A DNA stretch of 64,000 nucleotides from Flagellimonas aequoris (GTDB taxonomy: Bacteria; Bacteroidota; Bacteroidia; Flavobacteriales; Flavobacteriaceae), in assembly GCF_003584165.1 (NCBI RefSeq), contig NZ_QXFJ01000008.1, forward strand, positions 186,001 to 250,000. The letters run 5' to 3'. The first letter of the stretch is position 1, and each line of letters starts with the position of its first letter. Positions 52,878 through 60,718 of the stretch are shown here, piece by piece. The notes beneath the pieces are model-generated. The model worked only from the letters and a program-made list of their open reading frames with translations. It ran no database searches and was not told where the DNA came from. A program made the translations under genes and the position numbers.

Positions 52878-55091
52878 ATGATGAAAAGGGCTTACATATT
52901 TATCTGTTTGTTGATGACCACCCTGACCGCCGTGTCCCAAGTAGGGCAAACCAGTGGTGAGGTTGAAATCAAGGGTTCCGTAAAGGGCAAGGAGAACTAT
53001 GTGCCCATTTCTGGTGTTGAAGTGTCTACGGATAGGGGAAAATATACCAAGACCAATAGTTTGGGGGAGTTCAAGATCAAGGCATCCATTGGGGATATGC
53101 TCATTTTTGAAAGTCCAGAGATCGAAACCGTGCGTCATAGGATCACTTCGAATGAAAATGTGGATGTTCTGGTGGAAGGATATGCGAGTGGAATTTCCAA
53201 AAAGAGGGAAAGCTCGGCATCCAAAACAAGGAGTGTGGCGATGGACCACCAACGACTTTTGGATTCTGCCAACTTTTATAAAAAAACCAGTCTGGAAAAG
53301 AGCATCGATTTTGTGGCCCAGTCCATGGAGCCTTTGGGTACTTCGGGCAATAAAAGGGAACTCGCCCAATCGCTGAGGATTTTGGGAGAAATCTACCTTT
53401 ATCACAAACAATACGATCTGTCCATCGATAATTTTAAAGATGCTCTTTCGGCCACGGAATCCAACCGGACCAAATTATTGTTGGGGCAGGCATACACCTT
53501 GAACGGGCAAAACGAAATGGCCATCAGGACCCTTACCCCCTTGATTGAAGAAAAAAGCATGGTGCCCTACCAACGGGTGGAACTTTTTGAGGCTTTGGGG
53601 GATGCCAACAAAGCATCGGGAAAAATAAAGGAGGCCCAAGGGTATTACAAACAAGGTTTAGTGATTGCCGAAAAGAACCAGATTTCGCCCAAGATCATCG
53701 ACCTGAACTCTAAAATGGCAGATGCCTTTGCCAGTGAGGATAGGGAGGTAGAGGCAGAAGGGTATTATCGAAATTCGTTGGATCTGTCCAAAAAAGTGGC
53801 TCCGGAACGTATGATCCAAGAGAGTGAACGCGTGGCCGATTTCTACAATCAGAAGAGTCGGTACAATGACGAGATCCAACAACGGAAGAAAAGTTTGAGC
53901 GAACTCAAGCAACTTTCCCCTCCAAGCGTACCTCGGGAAAGTAAGGACGTATCTGGAGCGGATACCATTACTTCGCAAAGGATCAACTATAAAATAGCCA
54001 GTGCATATATTGCCCAAGACAAGTTGGATGAGGCCATTCCCTATCTCGAAAAAAGTATTGTGGAAGCCGATAAGGATGATGATTTGGTCATCCAAAAAGA
54101 TGCGACCCGTAAACTTTCCGAAGTATACCGAAACAAGGGTGATTTCACCAAGGCCTTGGAGTCCTATCAGGATTATGTAGCCGTTGTGGATAGTTTGTAC
54201 GTAAGAAAGGAGCAGGAAATTTCAAGGGCATCCCGTTTCAATAGGGAAATTGCCAATACCCAAAACCGAATTTCAAGTTTGGAGCAGGAACGCGAACTGG
54301 CACAGAGCAAGTACAGTCTGGCCGTTACCGAACAACAATTGTACGAGGAGACCAGCAAGCGCCAAAAATGGATCATTTATTCGCTCATCTTTGGGATTGC
54401 AATGATGTCGCTGACCGCATTTTTGTACTACCGTAGTGATAAGCAGCAAAAATTGGCCAATAACCTGTTGGCATTAAAATCGCTGCGAACCCAGATGAAT
54501 CCACACTTCATCTTTAATGCGCTCAACTCCGTGAACAATTATATCGCCAAAAGTGACGAACGCAGTGCCAACCGTTTTTTAAGTGAGTTTTCGGTGCTCA
54601 TGCGCAGCGTACTCGAAAATTCCGAGGAAGATTTTATTCCCTTGTCGAAGGAACTTGAGTTGTTAGAGCTTTATGTGAAGTTGGAACATTCCCGCTTTGC
54701 GGATAAATTCGATTATGAGGTGGTGGTGGACCCCGCAGTGGATGTGGAGGCATTTCAGATTCCGCCCATGCTGCTCCAGCCTTATATTGAAAATGCCATC
54801 TGGCACGGCTTGCGCTACAAGGAAGAAAAAGGATTTTTAAAAATCAAGGTGCTTCCGGTGACGAACGACATGTTAGAAATTACTATTGAGGACAACGGCA
54901 TCGGCAGAAAAAAGTCCGCAGAACTGAAGACCAGTAATCAAAAGAAACAAAAGTCCAAAGGGATGGGGAATATCAAAAAGCGCATCGAGATTTTGAACGA
55001 TATGTACAAAAACCGGGTGGATGTTTCCATTTCCGACCTAAATGAAGACCATACCGGGACCAAAGTGTCCCTTAAACTGAAGAAGCAATGA
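52878..55091 (+). CDS. LytS-type sensor histidine kinase with N-terminal carboxypeptidase-like and TPR domains
   Basis: Sensor of a two-component system. A signal peptide (about residues 1-20) is followed by a CarboxypepD_reg-like beta domain (about 28-105), a tetratricopeptide region (about 125-440), a coiled coil, one transmembrane helix (about 495-517) and a His_kinase domain of the LytS/YehU family. The phosphorylated histidine is in NPHFIFN (His543), and the ATPase part contains PYIENAIWHGL and DNGIG. TPR sensor kinases of this kind are common in Bacteroidota; the ligand is unknown. The LytTR regulator gene overlaps its stop by 4 bases. Confidence 0.92.
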   Translation: MMKRAYIFICLLMTTLTAVSQVGQTSGEVEIKGSVKGKENYVPISGVEVSTDRGKYTKTNSLGEFKIKASIGDMLIFESPEIETVRHRITSNENVDVLVEGYASGISKKRESSASKTRSVAMDHQRLLDSANFYKKTSLEKSIDFVAQSMEPLGTSGNKRELAQSLRILGEIYLYHKQYDLSIDNFKDALSATESNRTKLLLGQAYTLNGQNEMAIRTLTPLIEEKSMVPYQRVELFEALGDANKASGKIKEAQGYYKQGLVIAEKNQISPKIIDLNSKMADAFASEDREVEAEGYYRNSLDLSKKVAPERMIQESERVADFYNQKSRYNDEIQQRKKSLSELKQLSPPSVPRESKDVSGADTITSQRINYKIASAYIAQDKLDEAIPYLEKSIVEADKDDDLVIQKDATRKLSEVYRNKGDFTKALESYQDYVAVVDSLYVRKEQEISRASRFNREIANTQNRISSLEQERELAQSKYSLAVTEQQLYEETSKRQKWIIYSLIFGIAMMSLTAFLYYRSDKQQKLANNLLALKSLRTQMNPHFIFNALNSVNNYIAKSDERSANRFLSEFSVLMRSVLENSEEDFIPLSKELELLELYVKLEHSRFADKFDYEVVVDPAVDVEAFQIPPMLLQPYIENAIWHGLRYKEEKGFLKIKVLPVTNDMLEITIEDNGIGRKKSAELKTSNQKKQKSKGMGNIKKRIEILNDMYKNRVDVSISDLNEDHTGTKVSLKLKKQ

Positions 55092-55822
55092 TGGAACTCA
55101 AGGCAATCATCGTGGAAGACGAGGCCAATAGTCGTGAAATCCTTCGGAACTATTTGGCCAAGTATTGCGAAGGCGTAATACTCCTCGGGGAAGCAGCCAA
55201 TATTGAACAAGGATTGTCATTGATCCAAAACCAGGAACCCGATTTGGTGTTCTTGGATGTGGAAATGCCCTTTGGGAATGCTTTTGACCTATTGGAAAAA
55301 ATTCCGGACCGTTCGTTCGAGACCATTTTTGTCACGGCCTATAACCAATATGCCATGGATGCCCTAAACCATCATGCCGCTTATTATCTGATGAAACCCA
55401 TCAATATTGATGAATTGGTCAAAGCTGTGGAGTATGTACGGGCCATTAAAGAAAAGGAAAATGCCTTGGAAGGCCAGGTACTCAAAGCAAGGCCCATTAA
55501 GGCCGAAGGAAAGATTACCTTACCACAGCAAGATGGCTTTCAGGTGTTGGAGGTAGGCGAAATCTATTTTTGCAAGGCCGATGATAACTACACGGAAATC
55601 TATCTGGAAAAGAAAAAAATTGTGGTGAGCAAGACCCTGAAATATTTTGAGGATGCCCTGCAACCCTATCCCTTTGCCAGGATCCATAAATCGTATCTGG
55701 TCAATGTATCCGAAGTGGTCAAGTACAAAAAGGGCAAAGGAGGCAGTGTCATCTTGTCCAACGGGAAGGAACTCTCTGTATCCGCCTCCAAAAAAGCCGA
55801 ACTATTGTCGTATTTTCAATAG
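55088..55822 (+). CDS. LytTR-family response regulator
   Basis: DNA-binding partner of the preceding kinase. The receiver domain (about residues 5-120) has the acidic EDE triplet and the phospho-acceptor aspartate in LVFLDVEMP (Asp57), then TAYNQYAMDA and YLMKPI with the conserved lysine. The LytTR domain (about 145-240) has ICFCKADDNYTEIYL-like beta strands and FARIHKSYLVN. The start overlaps the kinase stop (ATGA). Targets are unknown; the repeats downstream are not known binding sites. Confidence 0.94.
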   Translation: MMELKAIIVEDEANSREILRNYLAKYCEGVILLGEAANIEQGLSLIQNQEPDLVFLDVEMPFGNAFDLLEKIPDRSFETIFVTAYNQYAMDALNHHAAYYLMKPINIDELVKAVEYVRAIKEKENALEGQVLKARPIKAEGKITLPQQDGFQVLEVGEIYFCKADDNYTEIYLEKKKIVVSKTLKYFEDALQPYPFARIHKSYLVNVSEVVKYKKGKGGSVILSNGKELSVSASKKAELLSYFQ

Positions 55823-55857
55823 ATGAATATGACCGTTCAGCATTTTGACCGTAATTT

Positions 55858-55964
55858 GTCAGTTCGAGTAATTTTTCAAGAGAAAAATTGTATCGAGAAC
55901 CAGCATTTCAAGCCCAAAACCGATTCTCGATACAAAATTCCCCCGGAATTTCACTCGAATTGAC
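55858..55964. repeat. Nested inverted repeat in the LytTR-carbonic anhydrase gap
   Basis: Left arm 55858-55899 and right arm 55924-55964 are about 40 bases long and imperfectly inverted: GTCAGTTCGAGT pairs with ACTCGAATTGAC and GTATCGAGAA with TTCTCGATAC. Each arm also contains its own palindrome: AATTTTTC/GAAAAATT (55870-55889) and AAATTCC/GGAATTT (55935-55951). The layout resembles dispersed intergenic repeats of Flavobacteriia; no coding frame is present. Confidence 0.7.
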
Positions 55965-56015
55965 GGCTTTAGCATGAGAAGCGAGATATAAAAAGACAAA
56001 ATCCACTAGCGGCCA

Positions 56016-56046
56016 TATCGAGCAGGTCCCTGAGCGGAGTCGAAGG
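56016..56046. repeat. Dispersed-repeat-like element sharing the TATCGAG core
   Basis: The stretch begins TATCGAGCAGG and runs into CCTGAGCGGAGTCGAAGG, a sequence type common between genes of Bacteroidota. The TATCGAG core also occurs at 55891-55897 and inverted at 55926-55932, tying it to the neighbouring palindrome. Confidence 0.5.
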
Positions 56047-56101
56047 AACAATTTAGATGTCCGTAAAGTAGTATAATTGAATTGATTCAAATTAAAAAGA
56101 T

Positions 56102-56617
56102 ATGATCATTAAATCCGTGAGGGACATATCCCCGGTAATGGGAAAAGATTGTTTTATAGCCGAGAATGCCACTATTGTGGGTGAAGTTACCATGGGCGAC
56201 CAATGCAGTGTGTGGTTCAATGCCGTGGTGCGTGGCGATGTCCATTTTATAAAAATGGGCAATAAGGTAAACGTTCAGGATGGTGCCGTGATCCATTGCA
56301 CCTATCTAAAATCACCGACCACGATTGGAAACAACGTATCCATTGGGCACAATGCCATTGTGCATGGATGTACTATTAAGGACAATGTGTTGGTGGGCAT
56401 GGGAAGTATCATTATGGACGATTGTGTAGTGGAGAGCAATTCCATCATCGCCGCGGGGGCCGTGGTGACGAAGGGAACCCATGTAGAGGCCAACAGCATT
56501 TATGCTGGAATGCCCGCCAAGAAGATCAAGGATATCAGTCCCGAGCTTAGTGCCGGGGAAATAGACCGGATTGCCAACAACTATGTAAAATATTCCAGCT
56601 GGTTCAAAGAAGAATGA
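56102..56617 (+). CDS. Gamma-class carbonic anhydrase-like left-handed beta-helix protein
   Basis: Trimeric hexapeptide-repeat protein of the gamma carbonic anhydrase family. Repeats such as AENATIVGEVTMGDQ and VKNNV-type turns run through residues 15-140. The metal-binding histidines are recognisable in AVIHCTYLK and SIGHNAIVHG, and the Arg/Asp/Gln of VVRGDVHFIKMGNKVNVQDG are present. Carbonic anhydrase activity is plausible but many family members have other roles. It stands alone in the locus. Confidence 0.88.
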   Translation: MIIKSVRDISPVMGKDCFIAENATIVGEVTMGDQCSVWFNAVVRGDVHFIKMGNKVNVQDGAVIHCTYLKSPTTIGNNVSIGHNAIVHGCTIKDNVLVGMGSIIMDDCVVESNSIIAAGAVVTKGTHVEANSIYAGMPAKKIKDISPELSAGEIDRIANNYVKYSSWFKEE

Positions 56618-56620
56618 ATC

Positions 56621-56700
56621 GTCCAACCTCCAACTGTCCAAAAATCTAATAATCCAATAGTCCAACGGTCCAAAAATCTAACCATCCAAGTATCCAAAAC
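56621..56700. repeat. TCCAA-rich degenerate tandem repeat
   Basis: The gap between the carbonic anhydrase gene and fabD contains about seven copies of TCCAA at spacings of roughly 8-16 bases. GTCCAAAAATCTAA occurs twice, at 56636-56649 and 56668-56681 (32-base period). No coding frame or spacer structure like CRISPR is present. Confidence 0.7.
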
Positions 56701-56718
56701 ACATCGGATAATATTCCC

Positions 56719-56726
56719 TATTTTTG
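56719..56726 (+). promoter_or_regulatory. Probable -7 element of fabD
   Basis: TATTTTTG matches TAnnTTTG and lies 24 bases before the fabD ATG. No -33 TTG is apparent. Confidence 0.55.
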
Positions 56727-56750
56727 TCCCACTCAAAAAACTCGACTAAG

Positions 56751-57635
56751 ATGAATGCATATATTTTTCCAGGGCAAGGAGCACAATTTGTAGGTATGGG
56801 ATTGGACCTGTACGAGAACCATTCGGTGGCGCAGGAACTTTTTGAACAGGCCAATGAAATCTTGGGCTTTTCCATCACCGATATCATGTTCGAAGGTACT
56901 GCCGAGGATTTGAAACAGACCAAGGTTACCCAACCTGCCATCTTTTTACATTCCGTGATCATGAGCAAGGTACTTGGCGACTCGTTCAAGCCTGATATGG
57001 TGGCCGGACATTCCTTGGGTGAATTTTCTGCCTTGGTGGCCAACGGTACCCTTAATTTTGAGGATGGACTTCAATTGGTTTCCCAACGTGCTTTGGCCAT
57101 GCAAAAGGCCTGTGAGATCAAACCCAGCACCATGGCGGCCGTTTTGGGATTGGATGATGAAATTGTGGAGAAAATATGTGCTGAAGTTGAAGGTATTGTG
57201 GTGCCTGCAAACTACAACTGTCCAGGTCAATTGGTGATTTCCGGTGAAGTGGATGCCGTGAACATTGCCTGTGAAAAATTAAAGGAAGCTGGGGCCAAAC
57301 GCGCCCTGTTATTGCCTGTTGGGGGTGCCTTTCATTCCCCGTTGATGGAACCCGCAAGGGAAGAGTTGGCGGCAGCTATCGAAACCACCCAGTTCAGTAC
57401 GCCAAACTGCCCCATTTACCAAAACGTGACCACTACGGCCGTATCTACTGCGGACGAAATCAAAAAGAACCTGATCCTACAATTGACCGCCCCCGTAAAA
57501 TGGACCCAAAGCGTGCAGCAAATGGTAAAGGATGGGGCTTCTTCCTTTGTTGAGGTAGGTCCAGGTAAAGTACTTCAAGGATTGGTAAAAAAGATCAGTC
57601 CAGAGGCCGAAACCAGCTCTGCCGTAATTTCGTAA
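56751..57635 (+). CDS. fabD: Malonyl-CoA:ACP transacylase FabD
   Basis: Cytoplasmic enzyme that moves malonyl from CoA to acyl carrier protein, the entry reaction of fatty-acid elongation. It starts MNAYIFPGQGAQF, has the nucleophile motif GHSLGEF (serine about residue 88) and the late histidine in GGAFHSPLM. The length of 294 is normal. The ATG at 56751 is chosen; an upstream TTG lies inside the -7 element. No other fab gene is adjacent. Confidence 0.96.
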   Translation: MNAYIFPGQGAQFVGMGLDLYENHSVAQELFEQANEILGFSITDIMFEGTAEDLKQTKVTQPAIFLHSVIMSKVLGDSFKPDMVAGHSLGEFSALVANGTLNFEDGLQLVSQRALAMQKACEIKPSTMAAVLGLDDEIVEKICAEVEGIVVPANYNCPGQLVISGEVDAVNIACEKLKEAGAKRALLLPVGGAFHSPLMEPAREELAAAIETTQFSTPNCPIYQNVTTTAVSTADEIKKNLILQLTAPVKWTQSVQQMVKDGASSFVEVGPGKVLQGLVKKISPEAETSSAVIS

Positions 57636-57670
57636 ATACGGACAAACAGTTTATCCGATTAAACAAAGAT

Positions 57671-57772
57671 TTGAACCGATGGTTGTGGCTGTTCCTAGTC
57701 TTTTTTGTAATATTGACTGTCCCCAACAAACCAACCGCAACTAGGCAAACGAACGCAACTGAAACGGACTGA
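57671..57772 (+). CDS. Possible small membrane peptide, uncertain
   Basis: A 33-codon frame beginning with TTG encodes a basic start, a hydrophobic stretch (LWLFLVFFVILTV) and a polar tail, like a signal peptide or single-pass peptide. It lies between fabD and the next gene and ends 7 bases before it. There is no ATG and no visible translation signal, so it may be chance or a fossil. Confidence 0.15.
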   Translation: MNRWLWLFLVFFVILTVPNKPTATRQTNATETD

Positions 57773-57779
57773 ATAGACA

Positions 57780-59720
57780 ATGCTATCCAAATTTGTAAAA
57801 ACCTCAATAGTACCATTGACCACACTTGGTCGTGGTAGAGTACTGTTTTTCTTTTTTACGTTTTTTGGGCTTGGACTCGGTTTTGGGCAAACAGCAGCCA
57901 TTACTGCAAGTGATGCAAGTGCCAGTGAGGCTGGCCCGGACCCCGGGGGGTTTACTATATCGATTAGCGGAGGGGTTCCCCTTTCCGCTGTTCAGGTTTT
58001 TTTAAGTATTGATCCGTTAAGTACTGCTACAAGTGGTTCAGATTTTCAATCCATACCAAATATGGTCGATGTCAATCTCAGTGTCTTTGGCATTGGATCT
58101 TCAACGATTGATGTTATACCGATTGATGACGCATTCTCTGAAGGAACTGAGACGGTCATCCTTAATATTGTGGCCAATGGTACTTCTTATACGATAGACA
58201 CCAACAATGCTTCGGCAACGGTGACCATTTTGGATGATGAACCTTGTAATGCGGGAAATACGGCACCGATACTGGATGGTTCGGAACCAACGGTGTTCTG
58301 CGATGTTGTGGATGTAGATTTGAATGATTATGTAACCAGTACTGTAGCTCCTGCGGGCACCTCCTTGGTGTGGAGTGTGGATGCCGATCCTTTGGAAACA
58401 ACTGCACATTTGACCAGTAGCCAAGTGGTTGAACCAGGAACATATTATGGTTTCTTTTATGATGATGTCAATGGATGTTCAAGTCCAATTTTACCCATCA
58501 CGATTGTACGTAATTTTACTCCTGTCATTGATAGTACTGCACCTGCCTCCAATTGTGGGCCGGGAATATTGACTCTATCTGCAGTGGCTTCAGTAGAGGA
58601 TGATAGCAATATTACATATACTTGGTTTGATGCTGCAACTGATGGAAACCAAGTGGGTACGGGGGATTCTTTTGAAACGCCTGATTTGGATGAGACAACT
58701 TCTTACTATGTAACGGCCACCGCAAATGGATGTGCTTCTGAAAGAGTGGAGGTGGTAGCTACAATCAACAATACACCTATAGCAGGGGTTCCAATAGATG
58801 GGATAATAGTTTGTAACGTATCGAGCAACGAAGGGCCCAATACATTGGATCTGGATGATGCTTTGATTGGACAAGATCCGGGTGATTGGACAATACAGAC
58901 AGATCCTTCCAACGGAGCATTGACCATAGGAGCCGAAAACGTAGTGGATTTTAATGGATTGCCAAGTGGGGATTATGTGTTCACTTATACGACCAACGGA
59001 GCCGAGGCACCTTGTACGAATACGACTTCGCAGGTAACGGTGACTGTGGAGGATTGTGTCTCCAATGAAGCTATAGATTTAGCCTTAACAAAGGTCTTGA
59101 TGCAAGAGAGGCCTTATTTGGTTGGGGAGGAAATAACTTTTATCATCACTTTACAGAATGTAGATCTAAAGTCGGCAACGGATATTGTAGTTTCGGATTT
59201 ATTGGATGTCACTTTTGAATATGTAAGCCACCAGGCCACTTTGGGAGAGTACGATCCTATTACTGGGGAGTGGGCCATAAATGAAATGGCTGCAACTGTT
59301 GAAACGGCAACCTTGGAAATTGTGGTGACGGCCCTTGTGGATGGTCAATTGCAGAATATCGCAACTCTTGACTCCAGTTTTCCTTTGGATAGGGACGAAA
59401 CCAATAATGTGGCAACAGTAACTGTCCAAACGGAAAGAAGTCAATGTAGATATCCAGGAACCATTTGCAATATCTTTTCACCCAACGGAGATGGAATCAA
59501 TGACCGTTTGATATTGGTGAGGCACGATTTGTTTCCACAGAACACCTTTGAAGTTTTCGATAGGTATGGGAATAGCGTTTTCCAAATGGATGGTTACGAT
59601 AGTTCATGGGATGGGACAGGTAAGAATGGCGACTTGCCGAAAGGAACCTATTTCTATATTTTAGATGTGAACGGGGATGGTGCCAATGTGCAAAAAGGTT
59701 GGATTCAAATTGTTAGATAG
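57780..59720 (+). CDS. Secreted multi-domain protein with type-B T9SS (gliding-type) C-terminal domain
   Basis: Cell-surface or secreted protein exported by the type IX system. A signal region (hydrophobic run VLFFFFTFFGLGLGFGQ, about residues 21-37) is followed by a Calx-beta-like domain (about 38-155), Ig-like beta domains (about 160-440), a DUF11-like domain (about 445-555, DLALTKVLMQERPYLVGEEI) and the gliding-motility C-terminal domain (NIFSPNGDGINDRL, then YGNSVFQMDGYDSSWDGTG and PKGTYFYILD), which is the type-B sorting signal. A PorP/SprF protein and an OmpA-like protein follow at once, the known arrangement for such cargo. The ligand is unknown. Confidence 0.9.
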   Translation: MLSKFVKTSIVPLTTLGRGRVLFFFFTFFGLGLGFGQTAAITASDASASEAGPDPGGFTISISGGVPLSAVQVFLSIDPLSTATSGSDFQSIPNMVDVNLSVFGIGSSTIDVIPIDDAFSEGTETVILNIVANGTSYTIDTNNASATVTILDDEPCNAGNTAPILDGSEPTVFCDVVDVDLNDYVTSTVAPAGTSLVWSVDADPLETTAHLTSSQVVEPGTYYGFFYDDVNGCSSPILPITIVRNFTPVIDSTAPASNCGPGILTLSAVASVEDDSNITYTWFDAATDGNQVGTGDSFETPDLDETTSYYVTATANGCASERVEVVATINNTPIAGVPIDGIIVCNVSSNEGPNTLDLDDALIGQDPGDWTIQTDPSNGALTIGAENVVDFNGLPSGDYVFTYTTNGAEAPCTNTTSQVTVTVEDCVSNEAIDLALTKVLMQERPYLVGEEITFIITLQNVDLKSATDIVVSDLLDVTFEYVSHQATLGEYDPITGEWAINEMAATVETATLEIVVTALVDGQLQNIATLDSSFPLDRDETNNVATVTVQTERSQCRYPGTICNIFSPNGDGINDRLILVRHDLFPQNTFEVFDRYGNSVFQMDGYDSSWDGTGKNGDLPKGTYFYILDVNGDGANVQKGWIQIVR

Positions 59721-59724
59721 GAGT

Positions 59725-60717
59725 ATGCCGAACAAGTTTAGTTTGCCAACATATCGAATCTTATTATTGTTGCTTTTGATGGGCAACGGATATATGCTTG
59801 CTCAAAAAGAACCCCAGTACACCCAGTATATGTACAATATAGGAAGTTTCAATCCAGCCTATGTAGGTACTGTGGAAAGTTTTGAATTGATAGGCTTGTA
59901 TAGGGCGCAATGGATTGACGTTCCTGGTGCCCCCACCACTATTCGAGGGGGAGTTAATATTCCGTTCGATAATGAAAAAATGGGTTTGGGATTAAATGTG
60001 GTGAGCGACCAACTTGGACCATCCGAACAAACGTATTTTGATGTCGCTTATTCCTATCAGGTTCAACTTTCTGGAAAAACCAAGTTGTCTTTTGGGATTA
60101 ATGCAGGAGGAGCTGCCTTGAAGATAGACTATTCCAAAGGAACGTTTGAACTGGGTTCCGATCCGGCTCTTTTGGAAGGAGGATACGGAAAATTCTATCC
60201 CACTGTAGGAGCTGGATTGTTTATGTATCATGAGGAGGATTGGTATTTGGGACTGTCGGTGCCCAATTTCTTGACCAATGCCTTATATAATGATGAAGTA
60301 GCTACCATTGTGGAGGACAATATGCAGTTTAATGCCATAGGAGGATATGTTTTTCAGCTGGGCGACCGGACCAAGTTTAAACCTGCTTTTCTATTGAACT
60401 ACCTGCAAGGTGCTCCTGTTACCGTGAACCTATCGGCGAATTTTCAATTTTTGGACGCCCTGACCATAGGTGGTTCGTATCGTTTTGATAACGCGGTGAG
60501 TGGCTTGGCAGGACTACAGATTTCCAATGCTATATTCGTAGGTTACTCTTATGATTATAATACCAATGGGTTAGGGGAGTACAGTGGTGGATCACATGAG
60601 GCAATTTTAAAATTCTATATTGGTAGGGGAGGTTTTGGTTCAGGTAACAGATCCAAAAACAAAACGAAGGATACAAATATCAAAGGAAAGCAGATAGATT
60701 CTCCTAGATTTTTCTAA
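59725..60717 (+). CDS. PorP/SprF-family protein, partner of the type-B substrate
   Basis: Outer-membrane barrel of the PorP/SprF family: a signal peptide (about residues 8-27, ending MLAQ), then EPQYTQYMYNIGSFNPAYVGT, the family signature, and aromatic-rich strands. SprF-like proteins are needed to secrete or attach type-B sorting-domain proteins in Flavobacterium, so this is most likely dedicated to the protein encoded 4 bases upstream. I chose the ATG at 59725, preceded by ATAGGAG; an earlier in-frame ATG lies within the upstream gene. The OmpA-like gene starts 1 base after the stop. Confidence 0.92.
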   Translation: MPNKFSLPTYRILLLLLLMGNGYMLAQKEPQYTQYMYNIGSFNPAYVGTVESFELIGLYRAQWIDVPGAPTTIRGGVNIPFDNEKMGLGLNVVSDQLGPSEQTYFDVAYSYQVQLSGKTKLSFGINAGGAALKIDYSKGTFELGSDPALLEGGYGKFYPTVGAGLFMYHEEDWYLGLSVPNFLTNALYNDEVATIVEDNMQFNAIGGYVFQLGDRTKFKPAFLLNYLQGAPVTVNLSANFQFLDALTIGGSYRFDNAVSGLAGLQISNAIFVGYSYDYNTNGLGEYSGGSHEAILKFYIGRGGFGSGNRSKNKTKDTNIKGKQIDSPRFF

Positions 60718-60718
60718 T

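Noticed and set aside
56621..56700. CRISPR-like repeats
   Set aside because: Units are short, degenerate and irregularly spaced, with no conserved repeat plus unique spacers and no cas gene nearby.
59677..59724. Earlier ATG for the second PorP/SprF gene
   Set aside because: It lies within the upstream coding end and would precede the signal peptide with unrelated residues.
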